Assembly (NCBI GenBank): GCA_040307135.1
Contig: JAWRKD010000004.1
Span: forward strand, 1-5,138
Direction: 5' to 3'
DNA from: Aminidesulfovibrio sp040307135
Lineage (GTDB): Bacteria > Desulfobacterota > Desulfovibrionia > Desulfovibrionales > Desulfovibrionaceae
Length of the DNA: 5,138 bases
Of the stretch, positions 1-5,138 are shown piece by piece. Below the pieces are notes generated by a model. The model ran no database searches. It was not told the DNA's origin and saw nothing but the letters and a program-made list of their open reading frames with translations. Position 1 is the stretch's first letter. Each line of letters starts with the position of its first letter. The translations under genes were made by a program, and so were the position numbers.

Positions 1-14
1 GGAGGGCCGGGTTT

Positions 15-446
15 CTATAGGTTGTAGAGCTTCTCCCCGGGCACGATGGGGATGTTGTTCTGCTGGAGGATCTCGATGGCCTGGTCCGTGCGGTCGAAGC
101 GGAAGATGATGATGGCGTTGCTCCCGCTCTGCTGCACGAAGGCGTACATGTACTCCACGTTGACCTTGGAGTCCCGGAGCATCTCCAGGATGCGGTGCAG
201 GCCGCCGGGGGTGTCGTCCACCTCCACGGCCACCACGCTGGTGCGGCCCACGGTGAAGCCGTTCTGTTTGAGCACCTCGCGGGCCTTTTCGAAGTCCGAG
301 ACGATGAGCCGGAGGATGCCGAAGTCCGAGGTGTCGGCCAGGGACAGGGCGCGGATGTTGACCTTGGCCTCGGACAAGAGCCGCGTGACCTCGGCCAGGC
401 GGCCGGCCCGGTTTTCCAGGAAGATGGAGAGTTGATCGACCTTCAT
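15..446 (-). CDS. Tandem ACT-domain protein (small amino-acid-binding regulatory protein)
   Basis: This 143-residue protein consists almost entirely of two ACT domains, at about residues 3-66 and 71-137, with no catalytic domain attached. Each repeat opens with the usual beta strand and glycine turn: ENRAGRLAEV at 11-20, and DDTPGGLHRI at 77-86 in the second copy. A helix and a KVN strand follow in both copies (K28-N30 and K94-N96). ACT domains generally bind amino acids at dimer interfaces and control a partner enzyme or regulator. The gene lies 33 bases downstream of the CoA ligase on the same strand. I infer that it senses an aromatic or branched-chain amino acid and tunes that enzyme or pathway, but the ligand is not visible in the sequence. 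The ATG at 446 is preceded by GAGG six bases upstream. The protein is soluble, with no signal peptide. The fold assignment is strong and the role is inferred. Confidence 0.9.
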   Translation of the reverse strand: MKVDQLSIFLENRAGRLAEVTRLLSEAKVNIRALSLADTSDFGILRLIVSDFEKAREVLKQNGFTVGRTSVVAVEVDDTPGGLHRILEMLRDSKVNVEYMYAFVQQSGSNAIIIFRFDRTDQAIEILQQNNIPIVPGEKLYNL

Positions 447-479
447 GGTGTGCCTCGCTCGCTGGGTTGTGTGCGGCCG

Positions 480-1787
480 TTACGCCTGGGGGTTGCGCAT
501 GTCGATGATGCGCTTGGCCTTGCCTTCGGAGCGCTGGATGGTGCGCGGCTCCACCAGCTTGACCCGGGCCGTGACGCCCAGGAATTCCTTGATGTTCTTT
601 TGTACCTTGGATTCAAGGCGTTGTAAATTCTTGATGGCGTCCGAGAACACGCTCTCGTCCACCTCCACCTGCACTTCCAGGTTGTCCAGGTTGTTCTCGC
701 GGGTCACGATGAGCTGGTAGTGGGGGCTCAAGCCCTCGGTCTCCACGATGATGCTCTCGATCTGCTGCGGGAACACGTTCACGCCGCGGATGATGAGCAT
801 GTCGTCGCTGCGGCCCTGCACGCGCTTCATGCGCACGAAGGTCCGGCCGCAACGGCAGGGCGCGGGGTTCAGGCTGGTCATGTCACGCGTGCGGTAGCGC
901 AAGAGCGGGATGGCCTCCTTGGTCAGGGTGGTGATGACCAGTTCGCCGGTCTCGCCGTAGGGCAGGTTCTCGCCGGTCTGCGGGTCGATGATCTCCACCA
1001 GGAAGTGGTCTTCCATGAGGTGCAGGCCGTTCTGGGCCTTGGCGCACTCGATGGCCACGCCCGGCCCCATGATCTCGGACAGGCCGTAGATGTCCAGGGC
1101 CATGATGCCCAGGCGGGACTCCATCTCCTTGCGCATGGATTCGCTCCAGGGCTCGGCCCCGAACACGCCCACGCGCAGGGGCAGGGACTTGAAGTCGATA
1201 CCCATTTCCTGGGCCACCTCGGCCAGGTGCAGGCAGTAGGAGGGCGTGCAGCAGATGGCCGTGGCCCCGAAGTCGCGCAGGAGCATGGCCTGGCGGCGGG
1301 TGCCGCCGCCGGACACCGGGATGACCGTGGCCCCCAGCTCCTCGGCGCCGTAGTGGGCGCCCAGGCCGCCGGTGAACAGGCCGTAGCCGTAGGCGTTGTG
1401 CAGCAGGTCCTGGCTGGTGAGGCCCGCGGCGGCCAGGCAGCGGCCCATGAGCCGGCCCCAGTTGCGGATGTCGCGCCGGGTGTAGCCCACCACCGTGGCC
1501 TTGCCCGTGGTGCCCGAGGAGGAGTGGATGCGCACGATGTTCTCGCGGGACACCGCGAACATGCCGAAGGGATAGTGGTCGCGCAGGTCCTGCTTGGTGG
1601 TGAAGGGCAGAAGCTTCACGTCCGCCAGGCTCTGGATGTCTGCGGGCTTGAGCCCCCGCTCGTCGAAATTCTTGCGGTAGAAGGGCACGTTTTCATAAAC
1701 CCGTTCCACCAGGGCCTTGAGCCGCCGCAGCTGCAGGGCTTCCAGGTCCTCGCGGGGCAAGGTCTCCAGGTCCACATCCAAGATCAT
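480..1787 (-). CDS. paaK: Phenylacetate-CoA ligase family enzyme (AMP-forming aryl-acid:CoA ligase)
   Basis: This is a 435-residue member of the adenylate-forming superfamily, of normal PaaK length. The family reaction is arylacetate + ATP + CoA giving aryl-acetyl-CoA + AMP + PPi, in the cytoplasm. Visible motifs are the P-loop SSSGTTGK (89-96), YGLSE (234-238), GETGELVITTL (278-288), RYRTRD (297-302), the hinge region GRSDDMLIIRG (325-335), and a C-terminal SEGKAKR with candidate catalytic lysine K423. C248, H256, C311 and C313 could form the metal site seen in some PaaK relatives, which is an inference. The frame stays open upstream to an ATG at 1916. I chose the ATG at 1787 because a near-perfect Shine-Dalgarno precedes it and family similarity begins there. 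The upstream 43 residues are arginine/proline-rich and unlike the family. The adjoining ACT gene suggests one operon for aromatic amino acid or keto-acid breakdown. The true substrate may be phenylacetate, indoleacetate or a related acid. Confidence 0.92.
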   Translation of the reverse strand: MILDVDLETLPREDLEALQLRRLKALVERVYENVPFYRKNFDERGLKPADIQSLADVKLLPFTTKQDLRDHYPFGMFAVSRENIVRIHSSSGTTGKATVVGYTRRDIRNWGRLMGRCLAAAGLTSQDLLHNAYGYGLFTGGLGAHYGAEELGATVIPVSGGGTRRQAMLLRDFGATAICCTPSYCLHLAEVAQEMGIDFKSLPLRVGVFGAEPWSESMRKEMESRLGIMALDIYGLSEIMGPGVAIECAKAQNGLHLMEDHFLVEIIDPQTGENLPYGETGELVITTLTKEAIPLLRYRTRDMTSLNPAPCRCGRTFVRMKRVQGRSDDMLIIRGVNVFPQQIESIIVETEGLSPHYQLIVTRENNLDNLEVQVEVDESVFSDAIKNLQRLESKVQKNIKEFLGVTARVKLVEPRTIQRSEGKAKRIIDMRNPQA

Positions 1788-1792
1788 GACCG

Positions 1793-1801
1793 CTCCTCCT
1801 T
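1793..1801 (-). promoter_or_regulatory. Shine-Dalgarno site that fixes the paaK start
   Basis: On the minus strand this reads AAGGAGGAG, a near-perfect anti-16S match, five bases before the ATG at 1787. It is the main reason to reject the longer frame that begins at 1916. Confidence 0.85.
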
Positions 1802-1944
1802 GAAGTGCGCGTATGCGCCGGGTGTGAGGCCGCTTGCGCGGCGGCGTGGCGTCCCGGCCCCGGACCTGCCGGGATGCCCGGGAGGCGATGGGGGGCCTTG
1901 GAAAACGCACCACCATCGGAGTTCTTGCCCCAAGGCAGGAGCGG

Positions 1945-1971
1945 CGTCAAGGTCCGCCGCGGCCCTTGACG
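1945..1971. promoter_or_regulatory. Inverted repeat between divergent operons, candidate operator with outward-facing -35-like hexamers
   Basis: The perfect 8-bp arms are CGTCAAGG (1945-1952) and CCTTGACG (1964-1971), centred on 1958. Inside them, CCG (1954-1956) also pairs with CGG (1960-1962), so only the 1953/1963 pair is mismatched around a three-base loop. The right arm holds TTGACG (1966-1971) on the plus strand and the left arm holds the same hexamer on the minus strand. A convincing -10 is missing at the expected 16-18 base spacing on either strand, so promoter function is uncertain. No T-tract follows, which argues against an intrinsic terminator. It lies about 55 bases before the nitroreductase start and about 160 bases before the paaK start. 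A repressor or activator shared by the two groups could bind here, but that is inference. Confidence 0.4.
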
Positions 1972-2015
1972 GCATTGCGGACCGGCCGCAAAAGGGATAG
2001 GTGGCTGAACCACAT

Positions 2016-2020
2016 GGAGG
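2016..2020 (+). promoter_or_regulatory. Shine-Dalgarno site for the nitroreductase start
   Basis: GGAGG sits four bases before the ATG at 2025, a slightly short spacing. It supports that ATG over an in-frame GTG at 2001, which has a weaker AAGGG nearby and would add eight residues not expected for the family. Confidence 0.6.
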
Positions 2021-2024
2021 ACCC

Positions 2025-2624
2025 ATGCAACTGCGCGACCTGGTGCTTAAGAACCGTTCGGTGCGCCGCTTCCGCCAATCCGAGGCCGTTCCCATGGCCC
2101 TGCTGGAATCCCTGCTGGACCTGGCCCGCAACACGGCCTCGGCCGGCAACCTGCAGCCCCTGCGCTACGTGCTCTCCACGGAGCCGGGAAAGAACGCCGA
2201 GATCTTCGCCTGCCTGGGTTGGGCCGCCTATCTCAAGGACTGGCCCGGACCTGCGGAGGGCGAGCGGCCCGCGGCCTACATCATCGTCTGCCATGACGCG
2301 GCCGTGGCCCCCAAGGTGGACTGCGACCACGGCATCGCGGCCCAGACCATCCTGCTCGGCGCGGCCGAGGCGGGCCTGGCCGGGTGCATGCTGGCTTCGG
2401 TAAACCGCAAGAAACTGGCCGCGCTCCTGGGCCTGGATGAGTCCCACCCCATTCTCCTGGTCCTGGCCCTGGGCCGTCCGGCCGAGGAGGTGGTCCTGGA
2501 GGATCTGCCCCAGGACGGCAGCATCCGCTACTGGCGCGACGCCCAGGGCGTGCACCACGTGCCCAAACGCGGGCTTGGCGAAATCATCCTGGGCCGCTAT
2601 GCTGCCTCCACGGAGACCCCATGA
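2025..2624 (+). CDS. Nitroreductase-family FMN-dependent oxidoreductase
   Basis: This 199-residue cytoplasmic flavoprotein is of normal nitroreductase size. Family members bind FMN as dimers and transfer electrons from NAD(P)H to nitro compounds, quinones, flavins or other acceptors. The N-terminal KNRSVRRF (9-16) is the phosphate-binding arginine motif, and SAGNLQP (39-45) is the second FMN-contact motif. The segment DHGIAAQTILLGAAEAGLAG (101-120) is the typical central helix that leads to the glycine-rich turn before C121. WAAYLKDWPGP (66-76) looks like a subfamily signature. No iron-sulfur cysteine cluster or membrane segment is present. It is the first gene of a four-gene unit and its TGA overlaps the rsfS ATG (ATGA). 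The physiological substrate cannot be read from the sequence, and a link to ribosome hibernation or glycolysis is not established. The alternative start is a GTG at 2001. Confidence 0.88.
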   Translation: MQLRDLVLKNRSVRRFRQSEAVPMALLESLLDLARNTASAGNLQPLRYVLSTEPGKNAEIFACLGWAAYLKDWPGPAEGERPAAYIIVCHDAAVAPKVDCDHGIAAQTILLGAAEAGLAGCMLASVNRKKLAALLGLDESHPILLVLALGRPAEEVVLEDLPQDGSIRYWRDAQGVHHVPKRGLGEIILGRYAASTETP

Positions 2625-3277
2625 GCCCTATGAACCGCAAGACCCACGCCACGAAGACGGACGCCAAAAAGCCTGCCGCCAAAAAGCCCGCTGCGAAGAA
2701 ACCCGCAGCCCAGAAGCCTGCTGCAAAGAAGCCTGCGGCAAAGAAGCCAGCAGCCCCAAAACCTGCGGCCAAAAAAACTGCCGCCAAGAAGCCTGTGGCC
2801 AAAAAGCCTGCGTCCAAGGCGGCTGCGCCCAAGGCGGAGGCCAGAAAGCCTGCGGCCAAGAAGCCCTCGGCCAAGAAGCCCGCAACGGCCAAGAAGCCCG
2901 CGATGAAAAAGACCGCGGCCCAGGCCGACGAGATCCTGGACAAGGTCCGGCTTCTGGCCGCGCGCCTGGTGTCCAAGCAGGCCGTGGACGTGCGCGCATT
3001 GGACGTGCGCGGGCTGTCCTCGGTGAGCGAGGCGATCCTGGTGGCCACGGCCAAGAGCCTGCGCCAGGCCAAGGCCCTGGCCGACGACGTGCTCCAGTGC
3101 TGCGGCGAGAACGGCTACGGCTACCTGGGCATGGAGGGCTACCAGGGCGCGGAGTGGATCCTCCTGGACCTGAACGACGTGGTGGTCCACCTTTTCCAGG
3201 ACGAGACCCGGCGTTTCTACAACATCGAGGGCATGTGGGCCGAGGCGGCCGAGATCGCCATCAAGGGCGGCGCATGA
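2621..3277 (+). CDS. rsfS: Ribosome silencing factor RsfS with a long lysine/alanine/proline-rich N-terminal tail
   Basis: The 218-residue product has two parts. Residues 103-212 form the RsfS (Iojap/DUF143) domain. Its hallmarks are DVRGLSSVSEA (128-138), the helix with KSLRQAKALADDV (145-157), GMEGYQGAEWILLDLNDVVV (170-189), and HLFQDETRRFYNIEGMW (190-206). RsfS proteins bind ribosomal protein uL14 on the 50S subunit and block subunit joining, which lowers translation when nutrients are short. Residues 16-100 are a disordered, strongly basic KKPAA repeat. It has 29 lysines and 15 prolines within residues 16-97, resembles histone H1 tails, and is absent from ordinary RsfS proteins of about 105-130 residues. 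The ATG at 2621 overlaps the upstream stop and follows GGAG by five bases. An ATG at 2630 (M4) is a minor alternative, and one at 2903 (M95) would give a 124-residue protein of normal size. The tail may hold rRNA or DNA, which is an inference. The 3' end overlaps gpmI by four bases. Confidence 0.93.
   Translation: MSPMNRKTHATKTDAKKPAAKKPAAKKPAAQKPAAKKPAAKKPAAPKPAAKKTAAKKPVAKKPASKAAAPKAEARKPAAKKPSAKKPATAKKPAMKKTAAQADEILDKVRLLAARLVSKQAVDVRALDVRGLSSVSEAILVATAKSLRQAKALADDVLQCCGENGYGYLGMEGYQGAEWILLDLNDVVVHLFQDETRRFYNIEGMWAEAAEIAIKGGA
2666..2920 (+). repeat. In-frame 15-base repeat array coding KKPAA units in the rsfS tail
   Basis: Residues 16-65 run as ten consecutive five-residue units on the KKPAA theme, with substitutions such as QKPAA, PKPAA, KKTAA, KKPVA and KKPAS. 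After an irregular stretch (66-74) come about five more units at 75-100, one with an added alanine. No two of the fifteen units share the same 15-base sequence. The codons for Lys, Pro and Ala vary freely, so the periodicity is far stronger in protein than in DNA. The stretch is A-rich and uses CCT for proline in seven units, while the flanking genes strongly prefer CCC and CCG. The longest homopolymer is A7 at 2771-2777. Confidence 0.9.
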
Positions 3278-4818
3278 CGCGGCCCACGCCCACGCTTCTG
3301 CTCATCCTGGACGGCTGGGGCCAGGCCCCGGCAGGACCCGGCAACGCCGTGTCCCTGGCCCGCACTCCCAACCTGGACAAGCTTCTGGCCGAACGGCCCA
3401 AGGCCCTGCTCCGGTGCTCGGGCCGGGCCGTGGGCCTGCCCCACGGCTTCATGGGCAATTCCGAGGTGGGCCACATGAACATCGGCGCGGGCCGGGTGGT
3501 CTATCAGGACATGACCCGCATCGACCTGGCCATCGAGGAGGGCCGCTTCGCGGACAACGCCGCGCTGACGGATCTCTTCGCCAAAACCCGAGCCGCGGGC
3601 GGCCGCCTGCACTTGATGGGTCTGGTTTCGGACGGCGGGGTGCACAGCCACCAGAACCACCTCTACGCCCTGCTGGAATCGGCCAAGGCCCACGGCGTGA
3701 CGGATGTTTTCGTGCACTGCTTCCTGGACGGCCGGGACACCCCGCCGGACAGCGGCCAGCGCTACGTGGAGGCCCTGGCGGCCAAGATGGCCGGGATCGG
3801 CGTGGGCCGCATCGCCACGCTCATGGGCCGCTACTACGCCATGGACCGGGACAAGCGCTATGAGCGCAACGAGATCGCCTGGCAAGGCCTGGTCCTGGGC
3901 AAGGGCGAGGCCGTGAGCGACCCTCTGGACGCGGTGCGCCGGGCCTACGCCTCGGGCCAGACCGACGAGTTCGTCACCCCGCGCATCGTGCAGGAGAACG
4001 GACAGCCCGTAGGCTGCCTGCGCCACGGCGACGGCGTGTTCTTCTTCAATTTCCGGGCCGACCGCGCCCGCCAGATCACCCGCGCCCTGTGCGATCCCCA
4101 GTTCACGGAGTTCGCCCGGCCCGGCCTGCCCCGGCTGGCCGGGTTCGCCACCATGACCCAGTACGAGCAGGCCTTTCCCCTGCCCGCGGCCTTTCCGCCC
4201 GAATCCATCGAGGAGTGCCTGGGCGAGGTGGTTGCGCGCGCGGGCCTCAGGCAGCTGCGCATCGCCGAGACCGAGAAGTACGCCCACGTGACCTATTTCC
4301 TGAACTGCGGCCGCGAGGAGCCCTTTGCGGGCGAGGACCGCGTGCTCATCCCCTCGCCGCGCGACGTGGCCACCTACGACCTCAGGCCCGGCATGAGCGC
4401 GGAGCTGGTCACCCAGACTCTGCTCTCCAAGTGGGGCGAGTACGACCTGGCCGTGTGCAACCTGGCCAACCTGGACATGGTGGGCCACACCGGCGTGATC
4501 CCGGCGGTGATCGAGGCCTGCGAGGTGGTGGACGCCTGCGTGGGGCGGCTGGTGGAGCGCGTGCTGGCCACGGGCGGCCGGGTCCTGCTTACCGCGGACC
4601 ATGGCAACGCCGAGGAGATGATCGACAAGAACGGCGGCCCCCAGACCGCCCACAGCACCAATCCCGTGGCCCTGGTCTATGTGGAGCAGGGCGCGGGCGC
4701 GGCCACGGTGGCCCCGGGCGTGCTGGGCGACATCGCGCCCACCATCCTGGAGCTTTGGGGCCTGCCCCGGCCCGCGGCCATGACCGGCAAACCCCTGGTG
4801 ATCCGAGGAGGCCAGTGA
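3274..4818 (+). CDS. gpmI: 2,3-bisphosphoglycerate-independent phosphoglycerate mutase
   Basis: This 514-residue protein has the full length of the alkaline-phosphatase-superfamily mutase. It interconverts 3- and 2-phosphoglycerate in glycolysis and gluconeogenesis through a phosphoserine intermediate and two metal ions, usually manganese. The visible active site includes D13 (ILDGWG), nucleophile S63 (GNSEVGHMNIGAGR, 61-74), H124 (SDGGVHSH), the DGRD loop (152-155), R186 and R192 (MGRYYAMDRD), R261 and R264 (FNFRADRARQ), and K335 (ETEKYAH). D401 and H405 (NLDMVGHTG), D442 and H443 (TADHGN), and H460 (TAHSTNP) complete the metal ligands. All expected residues are present, so the enzyme should be active. 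The ATG at 3274 overlaps the rsfS TGA and follows AAGGG by six bases, which implies translational coupling to RsfS. Its own stop overlaps the next start by one base. An upstream extension of the same open frame through rsfS is not coding. Confidence 0.98.
   Translation: MTRPTPTLLLILDGWGQAPAGPGNAVSLARTPNLDKLLAERPKALLRCSGRAVGLPHGFMGNSEVGHMNIGAGRVVYQDMTRIDLAIEEGRFADNAALTDLFAKTRAAGGRLHLMGLVSDGGVHSHQNHLYALLESAKAHGVTDVFVHCFLDGRDTPPDSGQRYVEALAAKMAGIGVGRIATLMGRYYAMDRDKRYERNEIAWQGLVLGKGEAVSDPLDAVRRAYASGQTDEFVTPRIVQENGQPVGCLRHGDGVFFFNFRADRARQITRALCDPQFTEFARPGLPRLAGFATMTQYEQAFPLPAAFPPESIEECLGEVVARAGLRQLRIAETEKYAHVTYFLNCGREEPFAGEDRVLIPSPRDVATYDLRPGMSAELVTQTLLSKWGEYDLAVCNLANLDMVGHTGVIPAVIEACEVVDACVGRLVERVLATGGRVLLTADHGNAEEMIDKNGGPQTAHSTNPVALVYVEQGAGAATVAPGVLGDIAPTILELWGLPRPAAMTGKPLVIRGGQ
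4805..4811 (+). promoter_or_regulatory. Strong Shine-Dalgarno site inside the gpmI end
   Basis: GAGGAGG lies in the last codons of gpmI, six bases before the ATG at 4818. It fixes the start of the small zinc-ribbon gene and suggests that this gene is translated efficiently in its own right, beyond coupling through the TGATG overlap. Confidence 0.8.
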
Positions 4819-5060
4819 TGGTGGAGTCCAAGAAGCCGCTCACCCCGGTGAAGCCCACGGGCATGGAGGTCATCTACCTCTACCCCTGCCCGTTCTGCGA
4901 GCGCGAGGTGCCGCTCATCGCGCCCACCCGCCCGGCCATGGCCCAGTGCGACGCCTGCCGCAAGAACTTCCCCATCGTGCCGGTGGACGACCGCACCATC
5001 CGCTATTTCAAGATCATGCTGGCCGGCGGCAAGGCCAGCATTGATCCCGACTTTTTATAA
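4818..5060 (+). CDS. Small zinc-ribbon protein of unknown function
   Basis: This 80-residue protein carries two cysteine pairs, CPFC at 24-27 and CDAC at 44-47, separated by 16 residues. That spacing is typical of a C4 zinc ribbon. It begins with a lysine/proline-rich segment (KKPLTPVKPTG, 5-15), continues with a hydrophobic strand (MEVIYLY, 16-22) before the first knuckle, and ends with an IRYFKIMLAGG segment (61-71) after the ribbon. There is no signal peptide or membrane segment. The strong Shine-Dalgarno and the one-base overlap with the gpmI stop show that it belongs to the rsfS-gpmI operon. I do not recognise a named family. The ribbon could bind RNA, the ribosome or a protein partner, and the position next to a ribosome factor makes that plausible but unproven. 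The final codons read into AT-rich DNA, and TAA at 5058-5060 ends the gene. Confidence 0.85.
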   Translation: MVESKKPLTPVKPTGMEVIYLYPCPFCEREVPLIAPTRPAMAQCDACRKNFPIVPVDDRTIRYFKIMLAGGKASIDPDFL

Positions 5061-5138
5061 AGTTTCGCTTTAATCTTTAGTATAACACTCCGATTTTCAT
5101 CACATAATGTACGCGTTCCGGCCCGCGCCCCGTTCAGG
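5061..5138. other. AT-rich intergenic segment at the window edge
   Basis: The first 50 or so bases after the operon are abruptly AT-rich compared with everything upstream. TAAAG (5058-5062) and CTTTA (5068-5072) can pair around TTTCG, but this five-pair A/T stem with no T-tract is too weak to call a terminator. TATAAC at 5081-5086 is a possible -10 element without a clear -35. AGTATA at 5079-5084 reads TATACT on the minus strand. GC-rich sequence resumes after about 5109. No gene is visible. Confidence 0.5.

Noticed and set aside
1829..1842. GCCGC/GCGGC hairpin in the paaK leader as an attenuator or riboswitch.
   Set aside because: A five-pair stem with a four-base loop is expected by chance in GC-rich DNA, and no alternative structure or T-tract is visible.
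1788..1916. N-terminal 43-residue extension of the CoA ligase to an upstream ATG.
   Set aside because: The residues are arginine/proline-rich and not family-like, and the strong Shine-Dalgarno lies inside this stretch, just before the ATG at 1787.
720..2000. Long plus-strand open frame opposite the CoA ligase.
   Set aside because: Its His/Gly/Ala/Val-rich composition is typical of an antisense shadow in GC-rich DNA, and the ligase on the other strand has full family motifs.
2666..2920. CRISPR array or tandem DNA repeat of mobile origin.
   Set aside because: The 15-base period is one set of codons in an open gene, units differ in DNA, and there are no spacers.
2584..3072. Minus-strand frame giving an alanine/phenylalanine-rich repeated hydrophobic protein opposite the rsfS tail.
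   Set aside because: It is the antisense image of the KKPAA codons. The AGFLA pattern follows from the repeat and no independent start or Shine-Dalgarno supports it.
3217..4653. Long minus-strand open frame opposite gpmI.
   Set aside because: It is an antisense shadow of a complete, motif-rich gpmI, with no recognisable domain.
2437..4818. A 793-residue open frame continuing upstream of gpmI through rsfS.
   Set aside because: GpmI similarity begins exactly at the ATG at 3274, and the upstream part is a shifted shadow of rsfS and the nitroreductase in GC-rich DNA.
5058..5072. Intrinsic terminator after the zinc-ribbon gene.
   Set aside because: The stem has only five pairs, nearly all A-T, overlaps the stop codon and lacks a T-tract.

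Overview
This GC-rich window is compact chromosomal housekeeping DNA with six genes in two divergent groups. The gene content resembles a delta-type proteobacterium of the Desulfovibrio/Desulfovibrionales kind. That guess rests on the pairing of a PaaK-type aryl-acid:CoA ligase with a tandem-ACT protein, the RsfS–GpmI pair, and the strong G/C third-position bias. It is recalled from family knowledge and was not tested by any search.

Left arm, minus strand (15-1787): a phenylacetate-CoA ligase family protein is followed 33 bases downstream by a small protein made of two ACT domains. They look like one transcription unit in which an amino-acid-sensing ACT protein accompanies an enzyme of aromatic-acid (probably aromatic amino acid) catabolism.

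Intergenic region (1788-2024): 237 bases separate the divergent groups. It holds a clear dyad, with 8-bp perfect arms at 1945-1952 and 1964-1971 and a partly paired core. Each arm ends in a TTGACG, so one -35-like hexamer faces each way. This is the best candidate operator or promoter region in the window.

Right arm, plus strand (2025-5060): four genes overlap at their ends (ATGA, ATGA, TGATG) and so form a tightly coupled operon. In order they are a nitroreductase-family flavoprotein, ribosome silencing factor RsfS, cofactor-independent phosphoglycerate mutase GpmI, and an 80-residue four-cysteine zinc-ribbon protein of unknown function. An AT-rich segment after 5060 ends the window.

The most unusual feature is RsfS. 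A normal C-terminal RsfS domain of about 115 residues is preceded by about 100 residues of lysine/alanine/proline repeats with a five-residue KKPAA period, like a histone H1 or nucleoid-protein tail. Every repeat unit differs in its DNA sequence, so the protein pattern looks maintained by selection and not left by recent slippage. An in-frame internal ATG just before the domain could give a tail-less protein of normal size. I see no CRISPR array, mobile element, tRNA or rRNA.
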